A stretch of 64,000 nucleotides of DNA from Terebella lapidaria. Lineage: Eukaryota; Annelida; Polychaeta; Terebellida; Terebellidae. Shown piece after piece: positions 19,017 through 30,239 of the stretch. A program made the translations under genes and the position numbers. A model generated the notes under the pieces. That model was not told where the DNA came from. It made no database searches and saw nothing but the letters and a program-made list of their open reading frames with translations. Location of the stretch: NCBI GenBank assembly GCA_949152475.1, contig OX424564.1:34656165-34720164 (forward strand). The letters run 5' to 3'. The number at the start of each line of letters is the position of its first letter. Position 1 is the first letter of the stretch.

Positions 19017-20404
19017 TGTAACGGTTTTGGGGCGTACCCAAAGGTTTCCCCTAGGTATTTATGTTAGTGTTTTGTGATATTATGGTTAAATAACCGTTTA
19101 TTAGGGTGTATATGTGTTTAAAGGTTCATACGGTTCCGTATTGTTAATGTTTTAAAGGTTTTCCGTCTCGGAACTTAGTAATTTATGATGTTGGTAAAGC
19201 CGGAGACGGATCCGGAGACGGAGACGGAACCGGACACGGAGCCGGAACAATGGAGTACAAAAACGTAATGACGTTATTTCCGGAAGGTCATGTGATCAGC
19301 CTCGTTTTCGGTTTAAAAGGTGACGTGTCAGCCACTGATTGGTTCTAGAGTGTTTTTAGAAATCCGGAAAATATCAGTGTTTTGGCGGACTATGACGTCA
19401 CAATAGGTTGGTCACGTGACGTGGGTCTCAGGTCTATAAAAGCCCCCGCTTCACAGCGGACGGCGGAGTTGGTGTCCTGACGTCGACCTGTGCAGACCCC
19501 TTCTCCCATAGCAGAGTACTCCCTTGTTCCGGATAGAGTCATCCAGATGATAGCAGTTAAGTCTTCCGACTGTGAACTTGGAAAATAAACATGAAAACTT
19601 CAACCGAGTTGTTTTTCCGTGTTCGTTAGGGAACTGGAAGTTATAATAAAGTTAGTTTCCCGGAAAAGACAGTTATACGGAGTAAAGGGAGATAAGACTA
19701 CAGTCGGTTAAGACCAAGTTGTAACGACGTCTTAGGGTGATCTAAGAACCCAGATCACCGAGGAAGGAGTCGGAGACGGAGACGGAGGTGGAAATCAACG
19801 GAGCAACTACGGAGGCGGTATCGGACGGAGCAGTTGCAGAGACGGGAACGACGAAGCAGTTGCAGAGGCGGTACCGGACGACGGAGTTGCAGAGGCAGTA
19901 CCTGACGGAGCGGTTGCGGTAACCGGAAGTGGGAACACTTCCGAGATACTCCATTTCAGGTGCAGTCGCAGGTTGCGGTGAGGCGGAGCCAACCGGAGCA
20001 GATTGCAGTGCGGCGGAACCTGGCAGAGCGGTTGCAGTATTCGGAAACGGCAACGTTCCCGGATTCTTTATTCCAGGCGCAGTCGCAGTTTGCAGTAAGA
20101 CGGAAAACGACGGAGCTGTTGCAGTAAAGCGGTTTCCCGACGGAGCAGTTGCAGTACCCGGAGACGGAAACGCCTCCGGATCCTTACTTTACAGGTGCAG
20201 TTGCAGATTAGCAGTCGGGCAACGGTTAAGAGGTCCATTCCAGACCACGCTACCAACCTTAGAGACTTCTAGCCGGAGTTCAACCGTACAACAGTAGCAG
20301 TTTCCCGGAGTTTTACCGTTTCAGCTCCGGTTAAACAACAACTCACCCACCTCCCTAGAAAATCGGTTCATCAAGACGTCACAGAAGGGTTCAAACCCGT
20401 TACA
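19017..20404 (+). repeat. Gypsy-1 3' LTR
   Basis: 1,388 bp, the same length as the 5' LTR and without differences in the parts compared. It is followed by the target-site duplication ATAG at 20405-20408. Promoter and AATAAA sites recur at +11,277 bp. Confidence 0.95.
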
Positions 20405-20445
20405 ATAGCTTTAAGTTTCGACTATCCCTGCAAGCGAAGATATTG

Positions 20446-20911
20446 TCCGTGCAATGAATACATGAACCGTGAAATGCATACACCGGCCTCAAAGTTCTGT
20501 TTATTTCGGAAATCATGGGAATAAACTAGATATTCTCATGTAATGATTGAAAACAAATGTTCGTTGTGTCAAATATAACACCAGGCTCGCGAGAAAGTGA
20601 GTTGTTTGCGTGGAAAAGGTGCGTCTTGCCTTGTTGACAGGGTGATAATGCAGAAAAATGGTCAGGGCGAGTGCCTTATGTACGAGATTTCGAAGACAAA
20701 AAGCAACTAAATGTGCCACTTGTTTCATTTTATTATAGAAAATACATCGCTTCATGGAATCGAGGGACTCCTGTGGATATATTTTAAACATTTGATCGAT
20801 TTCGAGACCATTTTACCACAAAATCATACATAAACTAAACGATCAGATGCCGTGCAATGAGTACACATCCGGGTATAGCTTTTAGCTTGTATTATCGTAT
20901 GCATTGCACGG
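20446..20911. repeat. Region with three CCGTGCAATG-type motifs, one hairpin
   Basis: CCGTGCAATGAATAC (about 20446), CCGTGCAATGAGTAC (about 20849) and the inverse GTATGCATTGCACGG (ending about 20911). The last two form a ~62-bp hairpin with 15-bp arms, and the outer pair could be short terminal inverted repeats of a ~465-bp element. No coding sequence is seen here. Confidence 0.4.
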
Positions 20912-20917
20912 ATTACT

Positions 20918-21208
20918 ATGTGTGGTATGTCACAAGTCGCAGTCCCTCTGGAGAAGATGAACGTGGATCAACTAAACTGGAGTATCAGCCGATTCATCTC
21001 AGAGACGCGTCCTGAAGATGGCTCCGATTATCCAGGACCGACGATCCGATCAATTATCATCATGCTACAGCTATACCTGCAGTCCTTGGGTCATCCATAT
21101 TGCTTCTTCCTGGACGATCGATTCCTACAATATATCCTAGAATATGTACGTTTACTTGCATATCACCTTTTCGTTAAATTTGTGCATTTTTCATGTTTAA
21201 ATCAAGAT

Positions 21209-21248
<40 letters not shown>

Positions 21249-22113
21249 GGTACGCAACACGGTCGACAATCTGATCAAGCAGCGCAGCCGGTCAGGTCTC
21301 AATAAACCTCCTGAGAAGGCGGAGGTAATCACCGTCGAGGAGGAGGAGGAACAGTAGTGGTCCAAAGGTTTGTTGGGTGTGGACGAGCCCACTAAGCTGC
21401 TCTACACGATGCCGTACGTCATTGGGCTGAACTTTGCACTGCGCGGCGGAGAGGAACATCGCAGCCTCAGAAATGGAGCGTCGTCACAGCTGAAGTGCGT
21501 CACTTTGCCATCTGGGGTGGAAGTGCTGCGCTACACAGAGGACTACTCCAAGGCAAACCAGGGCGGACTGAACGATGTCCACAAAAAGAAAAAATGCGTC
21601 GAAGCATTCGCTAGCGAGGATCATTCGTGAAAATATACAGAGAGTATCTGTCACACTGCCCACAACCATTGGATTCACTACCCGGATTCTATTTGCCGCC
21701 ACGGAAGCATCCCTCAGGTCCGGTGTGGTACAGTTGGAGTCCACTTGGACGTCACACGCTCGGAGGAGTTGTTAGACAGCTGTGTTCATCGGAGGGTCTC
21801 ACGGGATATCGCACGAATCACTCCCTTCGAGCATCGGCCAAGCGCTACTCGGTTGTTTGATGCTGAGGTTTATGAGCAGCTTATCACGGAGATAACCGGT
21901 CATCGTTCACTGGCTGTACGTGGCTACAAACATACGGGTGAAGCAAAACGCCAGAAAATCAGCGCCATTGTTCAGGGAAATTGTCCACCTGGACCACCAC
22001 CGTCAGCAACTGTGACCAGATCTCTGTCAGATACCAATACCCCTCAAATCAACAGTTCGTGTCCTACCCCAAACTCTCTGACAATCAATATCAATCTTAA
22101 TCGTGTAAATTGA
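20918..22113 (+). pseudogene. Crypton-type tyrosine recombinase-like gene (KIAA1958/QRICH1 family), decayed
   Basis: Exon 1 (20918-21145) encodes a start with MNVDQLNWSISRFISETR and GSDYPGPT, as in KIAA1958-like proteins. A 104-nt intron (GTACGT...TATTAAG) containing an (ATT)n repeat joins in phase at EYV-RNTVDNL (21250). The frame then hits a TAG after EEEEEQ (about 21355), continues with LNFALRGGEEHRSLR, ends at a TGA near 21630, resumes in another frame (VWYSWSPLGRHTL, TNHSLRA) and shifts again near 21835 to ATRLFDAEVYEQLITEITGH. These blocks match the C-terminal recombinase-like domain derived from Crypton transposons (DUF3504). One stop and at least two frameshifts make it non-functional. 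It could be a dead transposon copy or a retired host gene. Confidence 0.75.
21213..21248 (+). repeat. (ATT)n microsatellite
   Basis: About eleven ATT units lying within the intron of the Crypton-type pseudogene. Confidence 0.9.
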
Positions 22114-24419
22114 AAGGGAATTGTCAATGCTATCATGCTCGTTTTTCATCAGTTGTGTGGTTATTTCTAACCTTGTTATGCATTGAAACAGAGATTGGGA
22201 AACTTTTTGCGTGTTTTCGATTCATTCGGTAAGAGTCCAATATCCGATATTCCGCAAGTCTCCAATACCCAATACCTAAATGATAACCAAGGGGCGGGGC
22301 TTTTTCGTGGCTCAGCACTATCATACGTAGGGTTAGTACGAAATGTCGTAGGTATATTCTTTGTTGTCTTGCGTTTATACGCCGGTATGTCTGCATATTC
22401 CGCTGCCGTGGTCGGCAAGTCGGCGTGTGCTGGCGGTCTATCGCGATATTCATAGGACAATACATGGTACTTCGCGTATCCGTGATACGTTAGCCCCGTT
22501 TTCAACGTTCTCCCGCCGTATCTACGTACGTATTACCGGTGTCTTCCGCGACGTGCGTGAGATATGTTGGGACTTCATTTGCATAAAGGCCACGCCCAAC
22601 AATTACGCAATGATTCGGTGATGTAACCTTACGGACTGCCGTGAGTTTCTTTTTCACGGATACCACAGATTTACCGGCTATGTGAGAAAGGGGCAATAAT
22701 AGCATGACTGCTCATACCAGGAAAATAGCTGGAAATAGCCCAGGACTTTAAATGCCGCACCTTACTCGTCATTGTGAGGAAACTTTTCAAGGAGATGAGA
22801 CAGTTACTTCGCTGCGGTCTATTCTACATCTTTGAAGTTAAACAAAAACAATACCATTGTGAGTGAATAACAGTACGCTTGGATTGTCAATTGCCGACAT
22901 TTGACATTTCGTGTGAATAGCGACTCGCCTGACGAGGCAAGCGCTACCTCTCCCGTCCCGTGGACGACAGGACTGTTCCGGCACACCCGAATCGTTTTGC
23001 AGCCCTGGACGAAGGAGCACGCATCGTGGCACAAGCCCCAAGACGACAGCCCATCAGCACTCTGACATCGGGAGCCTCCGCTTCCGGTTCGACTCCCTCC
23101 TGTGCCTTAAGGGTTGAAATGACCAATTATTGGCTGCATTTAAATCAATGTTAAATTGGGCAACTTCGGGTGTGCGTTTCACCTTTCCAAAAAAAAATTA
23201 GGGCTTAACGGTTGACAGGGTGTGATAGTATAATCATAGTACTTCAATAGAATCTAGGTCACTATAGAGCATGATAGTACCAATTTTTCATAAAATGACG
23301 TTGAACAAGACCCCTGTCAATTTAGCTCGTTTTCAGATCGCAATTGCCGACATAGCATACACCCAGCAAAACCTTTCTCTACTCCAAATCCCGGGGAATA
23401 CCATCGGAATTTTTGCTTTTCCCAAAACCAGACTTCCACACGCGCAAAATAAACCAGCACGTGGATCAATATCGCTTCGCGTTGTCTCCCTAGGCAACCA
23501 TGCATCTGGCGAAATGACGTCACTTAAAACGGAATTCTCAATGTGTGAGACATCCCCAAGTCTATTTCTGGCTTATACCCACCACCTCTACGCCTGTGTC
23601 AACAGAACCCTATGTTGGAGTACAAGCCAAGTCGGAACCATACTCACGGCAGGTCACAGCACTAATGCCTACCGTGCGGGTACACTCACGCCACCGGGAG
23701 AGAACCCCTTCGACTTGTCCATCATTCCGCCTAAGCTCCCCGCATTGTTCCGACCAAGGGAGATCAGGAGACCCCTACGATAGCGATCACCACCCCCGAT
23801 GATCCGGAACCGCCACACCGAAAGCTGGCCCGTGGTCAACAACTGCACGGAACCGAGTTTAACAGCGAGTGGATTTTCTTTCGCAACTTAGAGCACCGTT
23901 TCCTAAGTCGACGCCTGCTCGGACTACAAACCCTGGTCGCTTAGAGCCCAGACACAGACTTCATACACTTGCCGACAACAGATAAGCTACTGGACGATCT
24001 GGCGTCATTGCCAATGGTGTCGATCCCCTCTCCACGCCCCTCGGGGCAGAAGCTCATCTCCCGTCGATTGACTTGGCTCGAGCAGACGATATGTTTCATC
24101 AGCGCATGAAGGCACAACGCCTACGCCGCCTGTTACGCTTTGGGCGTTCTACAGGAGTGTATTAATGTGGAATGAGGAATTGCTTGAGGACCTCGACGTA
24201 TCCTTGGCCACATCGAGGACTTGACTGAGCGCTTAGATCAACAGCTGGAAGCTCAGACCGATTGTTACAGATCGTTGGGGATATGGTCCCTCATCTCGAT
24301 GCTGACATACGACACCGCGTCATGGGTGCTGTGTATGCTACAGATGTGAAAGACTCTTCGGATGAGAAACTCTCAAAGGAGTAGTGAACTGTTCATTGTG
24401 AAAATCCTGGTCACAGACC
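22114..24419. other. No identified gene; unassigned remnants of coding-like sequence
   Basis: 22114-23270 shows nothing recognisable beyond a short frame with 'NRFAALDEGARI' near 22990. About 23790-23940 is open on the plus strand (ITTPDDPEPPHRKLARGQQL, then EWIFFRNLEHRFLSRRLLG) and further pieces follow to 24390 between stops. This looks like a decayed gag/ORF1-like protein, perhaps the 5' part of the LINE that follows. Family not identified. A TGACGTCA octamer lies at 23515-23522. Confidence 0.35.
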
Positions 24420-25447
24420 TTGGATACTGTGGCTAAGGAAACGGTACGATTCAAGAAAGGGGAAGCCAGCAATCCCCCAAACTACCGACCAGTATCTCTT
24501 CTAAACACATCGAGTAACATTTTTGAGAATATAATCTTCAAGTATCTTTTCAATTATTTTCGTGACAATTTTATTCTAACTGTCTGGCAGTCTGGTCAGT
24601 CAGTTGATAGAGCTTTATCACAAATTCTGTTCAGCTGTTGACGAGGGCGTAGAGGTACGCGTGGTGTTTTTAGATACTAGTAAAGCCTTTGAGCGACTCT
24701 GGCACTCTGGCTTTTATTCAAACTACACAAGGAAATGGCTTGCAAGCTACTCGAGCGAAAGAAGTCAAAGAGCTTGCATAAATGGCCAATATTCTAAATG
24801 GGGATCCAGGGTACCACAGGGCCCTATCCTTGGCCCCCTATTATTTTTAGTTTTCATCAATGGCATCACTGAAACGGTCAAGTTCACTGATATCACGATG
24901 TATGCAGATGATACGTGACTATTAACTGTCGATAACAGAAACATCGCGGCAGAATGTATCAATCATGATTTGCTGGCGATCCAATGGTGGGCTGACCAGA
25001 GGCTCGTAAATTTTAGCCCAAGCAAAACGGAATCGATGACCATATCCAATAAGCAAGATTTGCATTTGCATCCGCCCTTACATTTCGGCAATGTTAGAGT
25101 GGCACTACAAACATTTGGGATTAACATTTAGTTCTGGTCTTTGGTGGCCTTTGCTATTCGCATATCGAAAGCGTTTACATAAAGGTCATGAAGCGCCTAG
25201 ATCTGCTGAGTGCTTTCAATTCCAAACCCAATAGATCTGCACTCGAGAGATTCTATATGTCTTTCGCCAGGCCGATTTAGAATATGCAGATGTGGTCTGG
25301 ACAGGAGCTCATGAATGTGATCTGGAAAAGCTCGATAAAGTACAAATACGTGCTTTGCGAATTGTCACAGGGGCCACTGAGCGTTCCAATATAGAGAACA
25401 TGTACTTGCATGGATACCGCTTGGCCATCAGACGAAATATACACAAA
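24420..25447 (+). pseudogene. LINE-A reverse transcriptase remnant (jockey/CR1-like), 5' part
   Basis: Conserved RT blocks are present in several frames: FKKGEASNPPNYRPVSLLNT, then QLIELYHKFCSAVDEG, VRVVFLDTSKAFERLWHSG, GSRVPQGPILGPLLFLVFIN and MYADDT, followed by LEYAD-VVWTGAHECDLEKLDKVQIRALR written across stops and frameshifts. The catalytic ADD is preserved but the frame is broken at least four times. The sequence is cut at 25447/25448 by a solo LTR and resumes at 26186. Confidence 0.85.
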
Positions 25448-25451
25448 CTAT
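25448..25451. other. Target-site duplication CTAT around the solo LTR
   Basis: CTAT before the LTR is repeated at 26186-26189. Removing the LTR and one CTAT restores the expected LINE reading HKLCYLYKI. Confidence 0.85.
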
Positions 25452-26185
25452 TGTGGCGATTTTGCCCTAAGCACGCGGCAGGTGATTGTAAACATACATG
25501 CCATTTATGTGGCCTTTTCGTTCTTGGCCTTGTTTTGACACGCTCCGTTCGAGCGTGCGTTGCCACGGCAACGCATTGTAATTTACGCTCCAGTAAACTA
25601 TAACAATGGTTTGATTATACTTCGCGTGCAGCCTTTAGTTTCTGGTGTATTATATATACACTGGAGGCTGCTCGGTCGAGGAGATTGTCCAAGATCGAGT
25701 GACAGGATGCACTCGAAGCTCGCCATGAGCTTTGAGTTCCCTGTTCGGGAGTAGTGGGCTCCTAGAGCCCTGGGGACGATTTCCATGGGGAGGCCCGGGC
25801 TGGGAGAGACAAGTTGCTGACTCGGGGGCGCAAGCCCTGTGGATCGCCAGTTCTCTCCCTTCCCGGGACGTGTGACATAGGCTCTGGCCAGCATGTCGGA
25901 CTGTACGGGGTTTCGTCCCCGAGGCAGACCGCGGCTCGCCAGGCCCCTCCAGCTAACACCGTGGTGATGAACCAGTTTCTGAACGGTGTCCGTAGGCCTG
26001 GGAGTGTCGGGTGGGCTGTTACCTGGTTACCGTTAATGCTAGAGTGGTTACCGTGTCCGCAGTGACCTATGGTGAGCGGCGCCGCCACAAGGATCCGGAA
26101 TAGCGGATGCGCGTCCGCAAGGACTCGCGGTGAGAGGACTATCCTCGAGGATCCAGAAGAGCGGACGATAGTCAATAACTTTACA
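25452..26185 (+). mobile_element. Solo LTR of the Gypsy-2 family
   Basis: 734 bp, TGTGGCG...TTTACA, highly similar to the Gypsy-2 LTRs at 37238 and 45750. No internal gypsy sequence is present, so it arose by recombination between LTRs. Open frames on both strands within it coincide with GC-rich LTR sequence and are not called. Confidence 0.93.
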
Positions 26186-26570
26186 CTATGTTATTTATAT
26201 AAAATAGATAATGACATGGCTGCAACATATTTGGCTGATATTATACCATCCATTATACCATTAATGGGGGGACGCACGAACTATCAGCTGAGATCTCGTA
26301 ATAATATAACACAGCTACAAACGAGAGTGGAATCCTTCAAAAGATCCTTCTATTCCTCCACTATTTCTGCATGGAACTCGTTATAGAGGAATGTCAGGAA
26401 TTTACAGTCATTTGGCACATGCAGAAATTATTTAAAAACTAACATATGTAAAACTCAGAGGCCATGTTATCTCGTCGGCGATCGATTTACTAATATTCAT
26501 TACGCAAGATTGCGAATCGGTTGCAGTTTTCTAAATGCTATATACGCCCTTCACCTGCAATGGGCGGAAG
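26186..26570 (+). pseudogene. LINE-A RT remnant, C-terminal part
   Basis: The frame continues the LINE after the solo LTR: YLYKIDNDMAATYLADIIPS, GGRTNYQLRSRNNITQLQTR, SFKRSFYSSTISAWNSL, then past stops VGDRFTNIHYARLRIGCS. This is the typical C-terminal region of jockey/CR1-group ORF2 proteins. It fades at about 26570. Confidence 0.8.
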
Positions 26571-26710
26571 GGGAAGCCTGTTGAGGCTAGCGAGGCGGTG
26601 TAGAACGGTACTGGTTCAGATGACAACTGTGAACGTGGCCGTGTCGGTATCTCATCGGTATAGGATGATCTCATGTAATATGGACTGGACAACGATCGTA
26701 TGGCTTACGA

Positions 26711-27052
26711 GTGTTAAAGTTGGAATCAATTTAAAAATTAGCCAAATTTAGCATTATTGTTTGTCACGTAAACTTGTATATCTCGAGATTGTCAGGAATA
26801 TATAGGAAATACGCACAGTTCGACGACAAATACACACAAATTTGCCGTTAATCGTGCATAAAACACTGCATGAAAGTGTATGAAGTCACTGGATTGCCGG
26901 TTGCCACAGTATCTAGACAAATATCAATGACGTCATGAGACTTCTTTGTACAGAAATCGCCCACAACGTGGGCCGCTTTGAGGAAAAAATGGATGCGAGA
27001 TTGATTGGAACGATTTGAATCTTGATTTGGCAAGTCAATCTAGGCACATAAT
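26711..27052 (+). repeat. Dispersed repeat R1, copy 3
   Basis: Starts GTGTTAAAGTTGGAATCAAT, like copy 2, and keeps the landmarks up to 'TAGGCACATAATAC'. It is cut at about 27052 by the foldback element that follows; R1 does not obviously resume on the other side. Confidence 0.75.
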
Positions 27053-27057
27053 ACTAC

Positions 27058-27951
27058 GGCAGCGTGGAGCTGCCAAGTGGTTTTATTTCTTAATTGGTAA
27101 ATACAGATTAGTAATTTGCAAGTACAGATTAGTAGTACGCAAGTACAGACTAGTAACTCGTATACGAATTAGTAACTCGTATATACGAATTAGTAACTCG
27201 TTTATACGGATTAGTAACTCGTATACACGAATTATTAACTCGTAAATACGAATTAGTAATTCGTATATATATGAATTATTAACTCGTATATACGAATTAG
27301 TAATTCGTACATACGGTTTACTAAATCGTATATACGAATTACTAGCTCGTATAAACGAATTATTGACTCGTATAAACGAATTATTGACTCGTACTTACGA
27401 ATCATATCAACTCGAATATACGAATTAGTAACGCATGCATACGGACTAATAACTCGTATATACGAATTAGTAACTTTTTTTTTACGAATTAGTAACGCGT
27501 ATATACGGACTAATAACTCGTATATACGAATCAGTAACTCGTATTTACGAATTAGTAAAGCCTACATACGAATTACTAACTCGTATATACAAATTCATGA
27601 ACCTCGAGTATGCCAACAGTCATGGAGGATCCAGCCGAGTTATTAATTCGTATATACGGGTTACTAATTCGTATGTACGAGTTAATAATTCGTATATACG
27701 AGTTACTAATTCGTATATACGAGTTACCGATTGGTATATACGAATTACTAATCCGTGAATACGATTTATTATTCCGTATGTACGATTTAATAATTCGTAT
27801 ATACGAGTTGTTAATACGTACATACGAGTTAACAATTCGTATGTACGAGTTACTAATTCGTATATACGATTTATTAATTCGTATGTACGAGTTCCAAATC
27901 TGTATTTTCAATTTAAATAATAAAATCATTTGGCAGTTCCACGCTGCCATG
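27058..27951. mobile_element. Foldback element built from palindromic ~20-bp units
   Basis: The terminal inverted repeats are GGCAGCGTGGA(G/A)CTGCCAA at the left and its complement at about 27930-27951. The left arm (about 27100-27590) is an array of units with core TCGTATATACGA, itself a perfect palindrome, separated by ATTAGTAAC. The right arm (about 27640-27895) has the same units inverted (GTTACTAAT). The two arms meet around 27590-27640, so single strands could fold into a hairpin of about 400 bp arms. Open frames across the array are repeat artefacts. No transposase is present. Confidence 0.85.
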
Positions 27952-28462
27952 CAAACTTGTTAGTGATCGATGGGATGGTATATTTGTGAAGAAACTCATC
28001 GCAGACTAATTGAACAGCTGAAAATGTCTTGATATCACTGGGGGAAAACTAATATTTCCAAAACAAATTTGTAGTAATTCCATTATTTCATTAATATGCA
28101 ATGTTGGCTTTATAGAAAGATTCGAACTTATCAATGAGTGTTATTTTATAAGTGGACAAAAAATTGTAGATCACTTCATTAACTAGTCAGGAGGAATAAT
28201 GAGCATATAACACACAGGGTGGAAATGTAGTATAGACTTTTTCTGTCGATTGATATGGCTTCATAATGATCTAAGACAACCTTTTTCAGAGGGTGTGCAA
28301 AATTTTCTCCTGGGCTAAATTTTTTATGGCCTTTTTCAAAATGGCCGCCACCGACAATTGGGTATTTTAGGAAAAAAACAAAATTATCCTCCTGTCATGA
28401 TGCTTTCGGTCTAATATGGTACAATTTAATTATATGGAAATATATTCTTCATAACAATACTA

Positions 28463-29545
28463 ACGAGACAATCAGAGATTGCAGACCCTCGCCCTTCAGA
28501 TTTAGTCACTAAAATTAGGCGATAATTGAGAGTTTTGGTCTTAAGACCATCGGTTGTACGCCATACGATTGGGAATTGGCCAAAGAAAAATACAAAAATA
28601 GGTTACATTTAATATTGATTAGAACCGGAGTTATAGTCAATTATGTGATTTTATTTTTTAAGTTGCCATGGCAACCGTTTTCACCCGATTTTGGCAAAAT
28701 TTGAAAGGGACTGAGCCATTACCATAGCACTCCAGCCCTATAAATTTCAAATCTATCGAACCGTTTGCCTTTGAGTTATGAGCGCAGACATTTGCACTGA
28801 AACGTCGCTGGCCAAAAATAACCGAAATCGTGAAACCCCCCAATTTTTCGACATCCGGCGATAATGGAGAGTTTTCGTCGTACGACCATCGGTCGTACAC
28901 CAAACGATCGGGAATTGGCCAAAAAAAAATACAAAAATAGTTGGAAAAATTAATATCAAATAGATCCGGAGTTAGAGCCAATTATGTGATTTTCTTTTTT
29001 TCCGTTGCCATGGCAATCGTTTTCATCCGATTTTGGCGAAATTCTGAAGGGAATGAGCCAGCACCATAGCACTTTTGCCCTATAAATTTCAAATCGATCG
29101 GGTCGTTTGCCTTTGAGTTATGAGCGCAGACATTTGCACTGAAACGTCGCTGGCCAAAAAAAATTGAAACCGTGACCCCCAATTTTTCGACATCGGGCGA
29201 TAATGGAGAGTTTTGGTCGTACGACCACGGGCCATATATCAGATGATCAGGAATTGACCATAAAAAAATACAAAATTAGTCAGAAAAATTTATCTTGAAT
29301 AGAACCGGAGTTATGGTCAATTATTGATTTTTACATTTTCCGTTGCCATGGCAACAGTTTTTGACCAGATTTGAGGAGGACCGAGCCACTGAGATACCGC
29401 TTCATCCCTATAAGTTTCATATTGATCGGACCATTCTTTTTTGAGATATGCGCGCGGACAGACAGACAGACAAACAAACAGACATACAAACGGACAGACC
29501 CAATTGCAATACCCTCTGCCCCTATCGGGGCGAGGGTAATAATAC
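28463..29545. repeat. ~340-bp tandem repeat (three units) nested in the left arm of IR-1
   Basis: The unit start GATAATGGAGAGTTTTGGTC (with variants) occurs at about 28521, 28859 and 29199. Each unit then has AAAAATACAAAA, an 'ACCGGAGTTA' block, 'GTTGCCATGGCAA', 'CCCTATAAATTTCAAAT', 'GAGTTATGAGCGCAGACA' and 'AACGTCGCTGGCC'. It ends in a GACAGACAAACA-rich stretch and 'ACCCTCTGCCCC...GGGGCGAGGGT'. Complementary ACCCTCGCCC sequences flank it, suggesting a separate mobile repeat that landed in the arm later. Confidence 0.75.
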
Positions 29546-29554
29546 CGATTCAGA

Positions 29555-29576
29555 CCCCCCCCCCCCCCCCCCCCCC
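29555..29576 (+). repeat. Poly(C) tract, 22 bases
   Basis: An uninterrupted C run between the nested tandem repeat and the AAGATGGCCGCC block of IR-1. The matching place in the right arm has only 'GACGCCCCAAAA', so the run expanded in this arm. Confidence 0.9.
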
Positions 29577-30239
29577 GAAAATGAAAAAAATCCAAGATGG
29601 CCGCCAAATTCTCGCCGTTTTAACACAAATGCCCATTACTTCCTGCCAAATTGAGATAGGAAGCCAATTTTGGTGTCTAACCCTGGGTTTTTGGGTATGA
29701 GGATTCCAAATAAATAGCCAGTTTTGTGATTGGATGGATTGTGGCTGCTCAGAATCCAAGATGACTGCCAAATTATAGCTCGATTTCGCAAATAAGCACC
29801 AATAACCGTCACATATTCAACATAAGAAGCCGATTCTGGTGGCCAGTCCTGGGCTTCGGGGTATGAGGGTGCTACCTAAAGAAATACTTTTATGTGTAGA
29901 TGGTGATTGGCCAGTTCAAAGCTGTCCAACTGTCCAAAAGCCAAGATAACAGCTAATTAATGAAACACATGCAAACAAACCTGTCTAATAGCAATCACTC
30001 GCACTTCAAAATCAACAGTACCACTACCAGGCATAATTTTTTCCGAGCAATCAAACCCAAGTATATTATATTAGACATATCAATACCAAGCAAATTCCAT
30101 TAGGCATATAAAAACAATATAACAGCTGCCAGAATGTTTGATCAGAGAGTAAACAAAACTCCATGAAATTCACCATCAAATCAAATTGGCAAAATCTGTG
30201 ACTATTTTGTTTGATTTGAGTTTCTACAAGGAGGTTGGC

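Larger units (their letters stand above)
7740..20404 (+). mobile_element. Gypsy-1: full-length Ty3/gypsy LTR retrotransposon, 12,665 bp
   Basis: Two LTRs of 1,388 bp (TGTAACGG...CCGTTACA) flank gag, pol and two further ORFs on the same strand, with a 4-bp duplication ATAG outside. Domain order is protease, RT, RNase H, integrase, which defines Ty3/gypsy. The LTRs have equal length and give identical translations wherever compared, and every major ORF is open; both point to a recent insertion. The element is about twice the usual gypsy length because of long LTRs, an expanded segment in pol, and 4 kb of sequence downstream of integrase. The plus strand is strongly purine-biased, with recurring CGGA, GCAGTTGCAG and GCGGTTGCGG. 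Confidence 0.95.

Noticed and set aside
25814-26175. Frames within the solo LTR, and the same at 37.5 and 46.0 kb
   Set aside because: The same GC-rich LTR frames appear in all three LTR copies on both strands and have no domain.
27100-27900. CRISPR-like array of regularly spaced palindromes
   Set aside because: The spacers are as conserved as the repeats, the orientation inverts midway, and the context is an animal genome.
27015-27963. Tyr/Arg/Ile-rich peptides in the palindromic array
   Set aside because: Open on both strands because the ~20-bp unit lacks stops; not coding.
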